Shown one piece after another: positions 1 to 6,721 of a DNA stretch of 8,772 nucleotides. The stretch is from Gammaproteobacteria bacterium (GTDB lineage Bacteria; Gemmatimonadota; Gemmatimonadetes; Longimicrobiales; Gaopeijiaceae). Each line of letters starts with the position of its first letter. Positions within the stretch are counted from its first letter, which is position 1. A program made the translations under genes and the position numbers. The stretch covers positions 1 through 8,772 of the forward strand of contig JAHEKL010000102.1 of assembly GCA_024638345.1 (NCBI GenBank). Reading direction: 5' to 3'. The notes beneath the pieces are model-generated. The model had not been told where the DNA came from, ran no database searches, and worked only from the letters and a program-made list of their open reading frames with translations.

Positions 1-206
1 ACCTCCGCGTACTGAGCCGGCTCCCCCACGTAGTTGTGCAACCACAACGTCTCCCCTCCGTCCCTCATCATGAAGGCTCCCACCCAGTGAAACCGGTCAT
101 CGGAGCCCGCAATGGTCTTCACTGCATGGCGAAGCAGCGCATCGGAGAGAAACCCATCGTCCCTCATCTGCTGCAGGTCTTTTACGAGCTCGTTTGCATC
201 CAGCAT
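1..206 (-). CDS. GAF-domain protein, N-terminal part (runs off the left edge)
   Basis: An open frame reads leftwards from ATG at 206-204 to the window edge without a stop and gives 68 complete residues. It begins MLDANELVKDLQQM. A helical stretch (about residues 1-33) is followed by the start of a GAF-like sheet: FHWVGAFMMRD, then ETLWLHNYVGEP. The pattern F.WVG.(Y/F)...(D)..L.L..(F/Y)(V/Q)G.P is typical of the first strands of small GAF proteins, including the free methionine-R-sulfoxide reductase type. The cysteine-bearing part that would separate an enzyme from a sensor lies outside the window, so no activity is assigned. The frame stays open only to a stop at 254-252, and no other usual start codon lies between, so ATG 206 is the likely start. 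No good Shine-Dalgarno sits at the usual distance. It is divergent from ctaA. Confidence 0.7.
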   Translation of the reverse strand, partial: MLDANELVKDLQQMRDDGFLSDALLRHAVKTIAGSDDRFHWVGAFMMRDGGETLWLHNYVGEPAQYAE

Positions 207-421
207 CAGTGGTTTGTCGGATCCTTTCGGTCGGGTATCGGGGTCCGGGGGTTACGCCAGGATTCGAGAGCCTTGCGGGTCAGCGCCCCGCGACGCTCGA
301 GCTCTTGGTGCCTGATCCGGAGGAGCCGTTAGTTTAACCGTCGGCGAACGAGCCAGTCAACGCGCCGAAAGGCAGCACGAAAGCACAGGTCGTCTCGAGG
401 TTCTGAGCCCTGGGAAGCGCT
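207..421. promoter_or_regulatory. Divergent intergenic region between the GAF gene and ctaA
   Basis: These 215 bp separate two divergent genes and must hold the promoters for both unless one is leaderless. The most AT-rich patch is around 328-338 (GTTAGTTTAAC), an imperfect dyad with GTTA/TAAC arms around a GTT centre. It could be part of a -10 element or a small operator. No convincing -35/-10 pair could be drawn on either strand. Just before ctaA there is a weak GGGAAG ribosome site. Confidence 0.3.
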
Positions 422-1399
422 ATGGGACCAAAACGATTCAGTGTGGTCGCCTGGGGAGTACTCGGCTACTCCCTCGGCGTGATCGTGTGGGGCTACTTCC
501 TGCGCGTGTCGGAATCGGGAGACGGGTGCGGCACCGACTGGCCTCTCTGCGACGGCGCCATCGTTCCTTCTGCGGCCGAGTTCCCCACCTGGATCGAGTA
601 CACCCACCGCTTGTCCTCCGGCCTCGCCCTCTTGCTCGTCGTCGTCATGGCGTTGTGGGCCCGTTCGCTCTTTCGACATGGACACCCGGTGCGAACAGCG
701 GCAGCCGCTTCCCTCTTCTTCACCGTGACCGAATCTCTCTTCGGAGCGATCCTCGTGATTCTCGGATGGGTCGCGGGCGACGTCTCGACCGGCCGCATTC
801 TGATTCGGCCGTTCCATGTGACCAATACCTTCCTGCTCATGGCGTCGCTGGGTTTGATGGCCTGGTGGGCCCACCGAGGGGTTCAGCGCCTTCCAAGCTT
901 CCTGGAGCCGCCGACACGCGCAGTTCTCCCCGCCGGATTCGCGCTGCTTCTGGTGGCGGCAACCGGTTCCTGGACGGGGCTCGCCGGAACCGCTTTTCCT
1001 GTCGAGTCGGTGGGAGAAGGGATCGGGCAGTATCTGGAGCCCTCACACCTGCTGATCTATCTGAGAACCGTGCACCCCGCCGTGGCGCTGATCACCATCA
1101 TCCTCCTCTTTCGGATGGCCTCGGTCGTCCGCTCCAGCAGCGGCGATCCTGTCGCCCGGCGACTGTCCGCCATCGTCCTGTTCCTCGCCGGCATCCAACT
1201 CGCTCTCGGTCCGCTCACGATCGTCCTGCTCCACCCCACCGCGCTGCGCCTGGTTCACCTATGGACCGCAGATCTTCTCTGGCTGAGCATCCTCTTCCTG
1301 GGATCGACTCTGGCCGAGGGACCCGGCTCTACGTCTGAACGAAGCTACTATCGGACCGGAGACTCCGAGCGAAGCCCGCGAGAAGCCGCGACGCCCTGA
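422..1399 (+). CDS. ctaA: Heme A synthase (COX15/CtaA family)
   Basis: Integral membrane enzyme that oxidises the C8 methyl group of haem O to a formyl group, giving haem A for aa3/ba3-type terminal oxidases. The 325-aa product is close to the usual CtaA length (about 300-350) and has about eight hydrophobic segments in two four-helix halves. The family's key residues are visible: a cysteine pair in the first extracytoplasmic loop (C36 and C43, in GCGTDWPLC), the catalytic-type glutamate E59 and haem ligand H62 in EYTHR, H132 in PFHVTN, H218 in TVHP and H279 in VHLW. These match the Bacillus subtilis pattern C35/C42/E57/H60/H123/H216/H278 in order and spacing. The last 25 residues are hydrophilic and nonconserved-looking, and they are encoded in the stretch that overlaps the convergent M42 gene. 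No oxidase or haem O synthase gene is in the window. The ATG at 422 gives an N-terminus of family-like length with a weak GGGAAG site upstream. Confidence 0.93.
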   Translation: MGPKRFSVVAWGVLGYSLGVIVWGYFLRVSESGDGCGTDWPLCDGAIVPSAAEFPTWIEYTHRLSSGLALLLVVVMALWARSLFRHGHPVRTAAAASLFFTVTESLFGAILVILGWVAGDVSTGRILIRPFHVTNTFLLMASLGLMAWWAHRGVQRLPSFLEPPTRAVLPAGFALLLVAATGSWTGLAGTAFPVESVGEGIGQYLEPSHLLIYLRTVHPAVALITIILLFRMASVVRSSSGDPVARRLSAIVLFLAGIQLALGPLTIVLLHPTALRLVHLWTADLLWLSILFLGSTLAEGPGSTSERSYYRTGDSERSPREAATP

Positions 1400-2399
1400 C
1401 GAGGTCCTCCACGGACACGATCTCGTTGGGCGAATGCATGTATCGATTGGGGATCGAGATCAGGCCCGTTGGCACTCCCGAGCGCACCAAGAAGATGCCA
1501 TCTGCATCGGTTCGACTGGCTCTCGGGGCCGCCTGAATCGAGTACGGGATGTCCTCCTTCTCGGCAACCTCGACCAGACGATCGAAGATCAGGGGATGCA
1601 TCGCGGACCCGCGGCTCAGCACGGGTCCCTTCCCGATCTCGTGCTCGCCGAGCTCCTTCTTGTTCGCGTCAGGCACATCGGTCGAAAAGGTTACATCCAC
1701 CACCAACGCCACATCGGGTGCCAGGGCGAAGGCGGACGAGCGGGCGCCCCCTCCGGTGAAGCCGATCTCCTCCTGAACGGTCGCGACCGCGACGACACCC
1801 GCCTGCTCGGCGGGCGCGTCGGACAGAAGCCTTAAGGCTTCGAGCACCACGTACGCGCCGGCTCGATTGTCGATCGCCCGCGAGGCGATGCGGTCCCCGG
1901 CCAGTCGCAGGAAGCCCGCGGCCAACACGAGGGCATCGCCTACACGGACTCCCAGATCTCGGACCTCGTCCGCGGAGCCGGCGCCCAGGTCGACCCAGAT
2001 GTCCGTGATTTCAGTGACTTTCTTTCGATCATCGGGCTTTATCAGATGGATGGGCTTCTTCCCGACGACTCCCGGGACGTCTCCTTCGCTGCCCATGACC
2101 CTGACACGTTGGCCGATGAGCACCTGTGGGTCCCAGCCTCCGATCCCGTCGACGTAGAGAAAGCCCTTCTCGTCGACGTGCGTGATCTGAAGACCGATCT
2201 CGTCCACGTGTCCCGCGAGCATGAGCCGTGGGCGGCGGTCGACCCCCATCTCCGCGAACGAGTTCCCATGGACGTCCGACCAGACCTTCTCGCTGAAGGT
2301 CTCAGCCTCTGCGCGCCAGACCCTGGCGGGTCTCGACTCGAACCCCGAAGGCCCCGGCTCCTCCAGAAGCCGCTCCAAGAACTCCCTGGAATCCTGCAT
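1329..2399 (-). CDS. M42 family metallo-aminopeptidase
   Basis: Cytoplasmic di-metal aminopeptidase of the M42 family (glutamyl aminopeptidase / TET type, older annotations 'endoglucanase M'), which trims short peptides. With the start chosen here it has 356 aa, the usual family length. Metal and catalytic motifs appear in order: H64 and D66 in AGHVDEIGL, D177 in AIDNRAG, the catalytic/metal pair E210-E211 in VQEEIGFTGG, D235 in VVDVTFSTD, and H322 in RYMHSPNE. The substrate-region motif TDAD is at 298-301. The open frame extends upstream to 2582, but those extra codons overlap the fxsA-like gene and look unstructured. ATG 2399 has a good AAGGGAGA site six bases upstream, and ATG 2426 is a weaker alternative. 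It lies 34 bp after the fxsA-like gene, so it is probably co-transcribed. Its last 71 bp overlap the end of ctaA on the opposite strand. No TET-type oligomer state can be read from sequence alone. Confidence 0.93.
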   Translation of the reverse strand: MQDSREFLERLLEEPGPSGFESRPARVWRAEAETFSEKVWSDVHGNSFAEMGVDRRPRLMLAGHVDEIGLQITHVDEKGFLYVDGIGGWDPQVLIGQRVRVMGSEGDVPGVVGKKPIHLIKPDDRKKVTEITDIWVDLGAGSADEVRDLGVRVGDALVLAAGFLRLAGDRIASRAIDNRAGAYVVLEALRLLSDAPAEQAGVVAVATVQEEIGFTGGGARSSAFALAPDVALVVDVTFSTDVPDANKKELGEHEIGKGPVLSRGSAMHPLIFDRLVEVAEKEDIPYSIQAAPRASRTDADGIFLVRSGVPTGLISIPNRYMHSPNEIVSVEDLVRASRLLAGFARSLRSDSSFVQT

Positions 2400-2404
2400 C
2401 TCGG

Positions 2405-2412
2405 TCTCCCTT
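2405..2412 (-). promoter_or_regulatory. Shine-Dalgarno of the M42 peptidase gene
   Basis: On the minus strand this reads AAGGGAGA and ends six bases before ATG 2399-2397. It is the strongest ribosome site near the 5' end of this gene and decides for this start over the in-frame ATGs at 2426, 2474 and 2582. Confidence 0.6.
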
Positions 2413-2433
2413 GTCGACCCGTCCATCCCGTCG

Positions 2434-2997
2434 TCAGTCCTGAATGATCTCACCCGGGCGCGGCGGCTGTCCATCGTCCGAACGGTCGTGCTCCGGTTCC
2501 GGTCCCCTCGCGAACCCGAACCCGAAACCCGCGTCGACGCCGTGGGTTTCCAGACTTCCGTCGGATTCCCCGCCACGCGCATCGGAGGCGTTCGTTGCTC
2601 GGCGCTCCCAGATCGTCATGCTAAGGGCGCCGCTGGCGATCAGAGCCTCGAAACGGCGCTGCGCCCAGCGGAAGATCAGCTCTCTCGTCGGGGGCAGCAG
2701 GAGCACGAATCCCACCAAGTCGGTGAGGATTCCTGGGGTCAGAAGCAGCGCGCCTCCAACGAGCACGGCCGCGCCTGAGAGCAGGTGACGCGCGGGAAGT
2801 CGTCCCTGAGCCAGCTCGGTCTGGAGTCCTACGAGTGCCCGCGTGCCTTCCCGCCGGGCCAGCACGGCCCCGACGATTCCGGTGGCCGCCACCAAGGCGA
2901 TGGTCGGCCAGAGACCCACGATCCTCCCCATCCAGATGAGGAGGGCCAGCTCGACGAGGGGGACGAGTACGAAGAGACAGCCAAGTCTGAAGAGCAC
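2434..2997 (-). CDS. fxsA: FxsA family membrane protein
   Basis: Small cytoplasmic-membrane protein of the FxsA family. The Escherichia coli member was named for relieving F-plasmid exclusion of phage T7 when overproduced; its normal role is unknown. The 187-aa product shows the family hallmarks: an N-terminal hydrophobic segment with VPLVELALLIW (about residues 7-22), a second segment at about 29-47, and the signature GGALLLTPGILTDLVGF with LLLPPTR (about 81-105). A positively charged amphipathic stretch follows (FRWAQRRFEALI). The tail after about 135 is hydrophilic and low in complexity. It includes a GFGFGF run encoded by an imperfect three-copy hexamer repeat near 2511-2528. The start is GTG at 2997; it gives the expected N-terminus, although no clear Shine-Dalgarno is seen. 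It lies between the glycosyltransferase-like gene (127 bp) and the M42 gene (34 bp) on the same strand. Confidence 0.88.
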   Translation of the reverse strand: MLFRLGCLFVLVPLVELALLIWMGRIVGLWPTIALVAATGIVGAVLARREGTRALVGLQTELAQGRLPARHLLSGAAVLVGGALLLTPGILTDLVGFVLLLPPTRELIFRWAQRRFEALIASGALSMTIWERRATNASDARGGESDGSLETHGVDAGFGFGFARGPEPEHDRSDDGQPPRPGEIIQD

Positions 2998-3124
2998 GGC
3001 TGTGTCCCGGGGGAGGACGAGTTGAGCAGGGCAGGCTCAGCTGCGCGATGAAGTACGCAGGCTCTGGAAGATCAGGCCGGTTGCTCGGCGCTGGCAAGCT
3101 CGCAGGTGAAGATTCTGCGTGCGG

Positions 3125-4414
3125 CTACCCCGTCGAAACGAGCGCCGAAGGGCTGGATTGCGTCAGCCCTGCCCCGTTCAGCCCCAAGAGCTCCACATCC
3201 AGACGCGCGTAGCTCTTCGGCTTCGATACGCGACCCGCTCGGGCGTCTTCCATCACTTCCCGATACAACCTCTCCTGTCGATCTACCCAACCGGATACGG
3301 GAAACAGCTTGCCGACTCGGTCGGCCGCAGCCCGGCCCATGACTCCCAGCTTCACGGGATCGGAGAACATCTCGACCACCGCCCGGGCCAGCGCGTCGGG
3401 ATCGGACCTCGGAACGAGTCGCCCTACGTCGGAGGACCCGATGATTTCGGGTACCCCACCAACTCGCGTGCCCACCACGGGAAGGCCCGCGGCCATGGCT
3501 CTCAGGGCAGCGACGGGAAACGGATCTCTGAGGCTGGGGTGCACGAAGAGATCGCTTCCAGCGAGAATGCGCGTGATTTCGTCGTCCGTGTCGTGCCATG
3601 AGACTCGCTTGTTCAGCCCACGAGCACGAACGCGTCTCTCCAGCTCGCTTCGATGCTCACCCTCTCCGACTACGACGAGCCGAACCTGGGGACCGGACTC
3701 GATGATCGCGGGGAGGGCCCAGAGGAGCACATCCACGCCGCTCTCCCAATCGTCCAGGTCCGCGATCGTCACCGCGACCTGACTGCCCGCGGGGAACTCG
3801 GCGTATCTTCTCAGCCAGATCTGCGCAGCCTCCCGCTCCTCGTGCTGGAAAGGCGCGTCCCGCGTCTCTACGCCCTGGTAGATGACTTCCAGGAAGGAGC
3901 GTGAGAATGCCCCTCCCTGCACGTACCGGTCCCACTGCGCCCCTGACAGGGCCACGACTCGCGCTCCCCAGCGTCGAAGGGCTCGGATCGCGCGCGCCTC
4001 CTCCTTGAGAAGGTCGGCTTCGCCCGTCCGATCGATACGAGCATCGTAGAGCGTGGCGACTACCGGAACCTTCAGTAGCCGGCCTGCCGCGCTTCCTACG
4101 AGGGCGGCCCAGGATGTGTGGGCGTGCACGAGATCGTACCTTCCCTCCCGGATGAAGCGCCGTACCCGCAGGAATGCTCCGACATCCCGCCTGTTCAGAG
4201 CGTTGGCGAAGTGAATGCGGGTGCCCTGCCGCTCCAGGTCGGTTCGGAACCGCGGATCGAACCGCGGGCTCAGGACCAGCAGATCCACCTTGAGCCGTTT
4301 CGGGTCAGCGGCCTTGATGAAAGCAGCGATCTGTGCGTCCTCACGCGCTCTCTTCATGGAATCGACCAGCCACAGGACCCTGAGCGGCGGGCCGTCGCCA
4401 TTTCGTGTCGTCAT
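3125..4414 (-). CDS. GT4-like (GT-B fold) glycosyltransferase, active-site motifs degenerate
   Basis: The 429-aa product has the layout of a retaining GT-B glycosyltransferase of family 4. The N-terminal Rossmann half starts at LRVLWLVDS (11-19), with DLVHAHTSWAALVGSAAG at 94-111 and PVVATLYD at 117-124. The C-terminal half includes VRLVVVGEGEHRSELE (244-259) and AGSDLFVHPSLRDPFPVAALR (285-305), then LPVVGTRVGGVPEII. In active GT4 enzymes the C-terminal half carries an Arg and a Lys in a G-R-L-x4-KG type motif, and an E-x7-E motif. Here the corresponding places read ADLDDWESG (D219 for Arg, S225 for Lys) and D297-x7-R305. Donor binding may therefore be altered or lost. The tail after about 395 has no recognisable domain. 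The start at ATG 4414 has a GAGGGA site immediately upstream. It is probably the first gene of a leftward group with fxsA and the M42 gene. The substrate cannot be guessed. Confidence 0.85.
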   Translation of the reverse strand: MTTRNGDGPPLRVLWLVDSMKRAREDAQIAAFIKAADPKRLKVDLLVLSPRFDPRFRTDLERQGTRIHFANALNRRDVGAFLRVRRFIREGRYDLVHAHTSWAALVGSAAGRLLKVPVVATLYDARIDRTGEADLLKEEARAIRALRRWGARVVALSGAQWDRYVQGGAFSRSFLEVIYQGVETRDAPFQHEEREAAQIWLRRYAEFPAGSQVAVTIADLDDWESGVDVLLWALPAIIESGPQVRLVVVGEGEHRSELERRVRARGLNKRVSWHDTDDEITRILAGSDLFVHPSLRDPFPVAALRAMAAGLPVVGTRVGGVPEIIGSSDVGRLVPRSDPDALARAVVEMFSDPVKLGVMGRAAADRVGKLFPVSGWVDRQERLYREVMEDARAGRVSKPKSYARLDVELLGLNGAGLTQSSPSALVSTG

Positions 4415-4860
4415 GTTCCCTCGGATAGGTCTTCCCTCTGGGTTTTCCGGGACCGGCCACCTACACCGCGATCCACTCGTCGGACAGTCAAGTTCAGTGC
4501 ATCAAGCATGCCCCTCCTCTACCAATGGAATACGCACATCGATCAGGGCTGCCCAGGGGGCTTCAAGCCCCTCAGCCAGGGGGCTTTGGCGGGGGGAGCG
4601 AGATCGAAGGCGATCCGTCATCGGTACGCGGCCGCTCGGAAATGCGAGCCCTCCAACGGAAAATTGTGCCAGTTTTCGGTAACGAGGTCCCCGAATGCCC
4701 CGTTTCCGCTGGCGCTCAGGGCGGTTCGTCGGCTACAGGGCGGGAGTATACGTGGCACGGACCATGCAACCAGCTTGGTCCGTTGGAGATCGAAGCCCTC
4801 CTCCGCCGACGATCGGTTCAAGAGCCGGCGAGACGGGAGGCGGAGCGTACAGACCAAAGT
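4415..4860. other. About 450 bp without a convincing gene, between divergent genes
   Basis: This stretch separates the leftward glycosyltransferase-like gene from the rightward small membrane protein. Open frames cross it on both strands, but their translations are arginine/proline/serine-rich, have no recognisable motif and lack ribosome sites, so I do not call them. It should contain two divergent promoters. A weak plus-strand candidate is TTCGTC (4725-4730), a 16-base gap, then TATACG (4747-4752), but the match is poor. The most structured part is the repeat at 4553-4586, listed separately. Confidence 0.5.
4553..4586. repeat. Palindrome plus third arm (alternative-hairpin repeat)
   Basis: The 11-base word CCAGGGGGCTT occurs twice, at 4553-4563 and 4576-4586. 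Between the copies lies AAGCCCC (4565-4571), the exact reverse complement of the GGGGCTT ending each copy. The left pairing (4557-4563 with 4565-4571) is a perfect 15-base palindrome with a single central C. The right pairing (4565-4571 with 4580-4586) leaves an 8-base loop. The central arm can pair with only one neighbour at a time. No U-run follows on either strand, so it is not a plain intrinsic terminator. It lies about 140 bp upstream of the glycosyltransferase-like gene. Confidence 0.6.
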
Positions 4861-4868
4861 GGAGGAGG
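4861..4868 (+). promoter_or_regulatory. Shine-Dalgarno of the 63-aa membrane protein
   Basis: GGAGGAGG lies seven bases before ATG 4876. This near-ideal site fixes the start of the small protein and argues against the much longer in-frame extension that would begin at 4525. Confidence 0.8.
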
Positions 4869-4875
4869 TTTTCGA

Positions 4876-5067
4876 ATGTCTCAGGCTGCTGAAGCGCCAC
4901 GCTTCAAGATGGTATTCACCTGGGGTGGTGTCGCCGTAGCCCTGCTGGGTCTCGCACTATTCATGACCGGGAGCCAGGGGATGGGTCTAATGCTCACCGT
5001 CGCGGGGATGCTGTCTTGGCTGTTCGCGAAGCGCCGCTCCCGAGCGGTGGGTGAGTCGCGATCGTAG
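4876..5067 (+). CDS. Small membrane protein with two transmembrane segments (63 aa)
   Basis: I do not recognise a named family. The 63-aa product has a short polar N-terminus (MSQAAEAPRFK), a hydrophobic segment at about 12-31 (VFTWGGVAVALLGLALFM) and a tight polar/glycine turn (TGSQG). A second segment follows at about 36-51 (MGLMLTVAGMLSWLF), and the C-terminus is strongly basic (AKRRSR). Positive charges on both ends suggest a membrane hairpin with both termini in the cytoplasm. The GGAGGAGG ribosome site at 4861 supports both the reality of the gene and the start. The gene is 95 bp upstream of the J-domain gene on the same strand, so the two may share a transcript. The function is unknown. 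Confidence 0.75.
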   Translation: MSQAAEAPRFKMVFTWGGVAVALLGLALFMTGSQGMGLMLTVAGMLSWLFAKRRSRAVGESRS

Positions 5068-5162
5068 TTGGGGGATGGGAGGAAAACTCGGGGGCGGGAC
5101 CCGGCCACTGCTGACGTGGTGACCGCGGTCCCGCCATGGGTCAATCCTGAGCAGGGAGGCAC

Positions 5163-5837
5163 ATGATCAACACAGCCGACGGACCCGCGAACCAGCAAGA
5201 CCTCTACGAGATCCTTCAGGTCAATCAGAGCGCCGACTCGCTCACGATCGAGCGCGTCTTTCGTCATCTCGCCAAGCGGTTCCATCCCGACAACCAGGAA
5301 ACTGGCGACCCGGAGCGATTCGGCTCTTTGGTCGAGGCCTTCCGGGTCCTGTCGGATCCCGAGGAGAGGGCGAACTATGACGCGCGCTACGATCGGGTGC
5401 ACACCCGGCAGTGGGAGGTTCTCGATCAGGAGTCCGCGGGAGACGATGTGGAGGCCGATCGGAGGATTCGGCTGGGTATCCTGTCGCTGCTCTACGCAGC
5501 ACGCAGGCAGGACGTGCGTTCGCCCGGCATCGGCATCTACGAGTTGGAGCAGATGCTCAATTGCCCGGAGCACCACATGCAGTTCCACGTCTGGTACTTG
5601 AAGGAGAACGGCTGGATCCAGCGTCTGGAGAACGGGCTGTTTGCGATTACCGTCGGCGGAGTCGACAAGCTGGTCGAGAGCGAGCTGCCCTGGCGGCGTC
5701 CCGGTCAGGGACTCCTTCCCAAGGGCGCGGAGACACAGGACGAACAGCCGCAATCGAACGGCAACCACGACGCGGTCTCGAACGGATCGAAGTCGGGGGT
5801 CGAGCTGGAGGAAGAGCTGGCCGCGAAGGAAGCCTAA
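5163..5837 (+). CDS. J-domain protein with C-terminal winged-helix-like domain
   Basis: The N-terminal part is a J-domain, the module that stimulates the ATPase of DnaK/Hsp70. DLYEILQV (13-20) begins helix I, RVFRHLAKRFHPDN (31-44) carries the invariant HPD tripeptide at 41-43, and FRVLSDPEERANYDARYD (60-77) is the typical helix III/IV end. The protein is not DnaJ: there is no Gly/Phe linker, no zinc-binding cysteine repeat and no CTD substrate domain. Instead, residues about 100-172 look like a winged helix: RRIRLGILSLLYAARR, GIYELEQML, HHMQFHVWYLKENGWI, then a short wing NGLFAITVGGVDKLVE. That order resembles MarR/PadR-like DNA-binding folds. The tail (175-224) is polar and acidic at the end. 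The AGGGAGG ribosome site at 5153-5159 ends only three bases before ATG 5163. It follows the 63-aa membrane protein gene. The J-domain is certain; the winged helix is inferred from pattern only. Confidence 0.88.
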   Translation: MINTADGPANQQDLYEILQVNQSADSLTIERVFRHLAKRFHPDNQETGDPERFGSLVEAFRVLSDPEERANYDARYDRVHTRQWEVLDQESAGDDVEADRRIRLGILSLLYAARRQDVRSPGIGIYELEQMLNCPEHHMQFHVWYLKENGWIQRLENGLFAITVGGVDKLVESELPWRRPGQGLLPKGAETQDEQPQSNGNHDAVSNGSKSGVELEEELAAKEA

Positions 5838-5873
5838 CCGGCACCTGTAGCGCGAACCGCCGGCGTACGGCTG

Positions 5874-5916
5874 AAGGCAAGGTATGCTGTGCGGACCCGC
5901 CGCATCCTCCTGCCTT
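5874..5916. terminator. Possible bidirectional hairpin between convergent genes
   Basis: Between the J-domain gene and the convergent VWA gene, AAGGCA (5874-5879) can pair with TGCCTT (5911-5916). Inside that, TGCGG (5890-5894) pairs with CCGCA (5900-5904) around an ACCCG loop. This could end transcription from both sides, but there is no T-run and the outer stem closes a large interior loop. Confidence 0.3.
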
Positions 5917-5932
5917 GGAGGCTAGACTCGAG

Positions 5933-6721
5933 TCAGGTTGCGTTGGGGCAGGGCCGATCCGGAATCTGTACCGGTCGGTAAGTGTAGTTCAGGTCGAGCA
6001 TCGTCGCTCCCGTAACCTCGAAGTACTCCTTCCAGAATTCCTTTACGACCTGCGACACCTGGGTGTCCTCCCGCGCTCCGACCAGGTAGACGCAGAGTCC
6101 TCTCAGATCCGGCAGCGTTCCGGCTTCGGCCTGTTGCCGAACCCAGTTGTCTTCGGGCATCCGGGTGAGCGCCTCCAGATTCATGACCTGGTTGGCCTGG
6201 AGCATGTCGGAGAAGAGAATGAAGGTCGTTCGGTGCTCTGGATGGGCCTGCAGCTCAGCGCCTACCAGGTGAAGGGTCGAGAGGATGTCGGTTCCGCCGA
6301 TGTTGTCTCGATCCCCAGCATCGCTGAAGCTCTCGATGTAGTCTCGTATGTCCTGGATGAATCGCTGCTTCGTGATCGAGTCGCGGGGCACGAACTGGTT
6401 CTGGAACTCCCGCTCGGGCACCTGTGTGGCCCAGCGCCGGGGTTCTTCGATGAGCGCCTGTTGCAGCAGCTCGATCGCCACGACGCGGTCTCCGTGGTTG
6501 AGGCGCCCGATCCGGTCGCTCGTGAGGGCACGGGCGTGCTCCAGCTCGTGGTCCTGGATACTCACGGAACGGTCGAACACGAAGACGAGCTGATCCCGAG
6601 CCGGAATATCCGTCGTGTCGCTCGCTTGGCCAGGCTGAGCCAACTCGCGGCAGCCACTGCCCACCATCAGGGTCAGCAGACCGGCGGAGAGCCCGAAGAT
6701 TCGGGCTCGGCGGGTCACCAT
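5933..6721 (-). CDS. VWA-domain protein, probable lipoprotein
   Basis: The 262-aa product starts with an Arg-rich stretch (MVTRRAR), a hydrophobic core at about 8-20 and a cysteine at 24 in VGSGC. This resembles a lipoprotein signal peptide, although Gly rather than Leu at -3 makes the lipobox atypical. A von Willebrand factor A fold follows. Strand LVFVFD leads into the MIDAS motif D50-R-S52-V-S54, GGTD supplies T144, and TFILFSDML supplies D172, so all three parts of the metal site are present. Later elements are LCVYLVGA (about 209-216) and FWKEYFEVTG (about 229-238), which also fit the fold. The domain probably binds a protein partner through a divalent metal. The ATG at 6721 overlaps the stop of the upstream gene by 7 bp (ATGGTGA), with AAGGAGG ten bases upstream, so translation is probably coupled. 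It is the last gene of the leftward cluster. Confidence 0.85.
   Translation of the reverse strand: MVTRRARIFGLSAGLLTLMVGSGCRELAQPGQASDTTDIPARDQLVFVFDRSVSIQDHELEHARALTSDRIGRLNHGDRVVAIELLQQALIEEPRRWATQVPEREFQNQFVPRDSITKQRFIQDIRDYIESFSDAGDRDNIGGTDILSTLHLVGAELQAHPEHRTTFILFSDMLQANQVMNLEALTRMPEDNWVRQQAEAGTLPDLRGLCVYLVGAREDTQVSQVVKEFWKEYFEVTGATMLDLNYTYRPVQIPDRPCPNAT

Noticed and set aside
328..338. GTTAGTTTAAC dyad upstream of ctaA as a possible operator
   Set aside because: The arms are only four bases long and the flanking bases break the symmetry, so it is noted only in the intergenic entry.
2400..2582. Longer N-terminus for the M42 peptidase (start at 2582, 2474 or 2426)
   Set aside because: The extra part overlaps the fxsA-like gene, is Arg/Ser/Thr-rich and is not needed for the family length. 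The best ribosome site precedes 2399.
4660..4678. Minus-strand TGGCAC followed by AATTTTCC, resembling a sigma-54 promoter
   Set aside because: The -24 half matches but the -12 half lacks the required TTGC at the right spacing.
4525..4875. In-frame upstream extension of the 63-aa protein to a 180-aa product
   Set aside because: The added residues are Gly/Arg/Pro-rich with no motif and no ribosome site, while ATG 4876 has a near-perfect GGAGGAGG seven bases upstream.
5925..5934. Perfect 10-base palindrome GACTCGAGTC at the end of the VWA gene
   Set aside because: It is short, overlaps the stop codon region, and a palindrome of this length is expected by chance in several kilobases.
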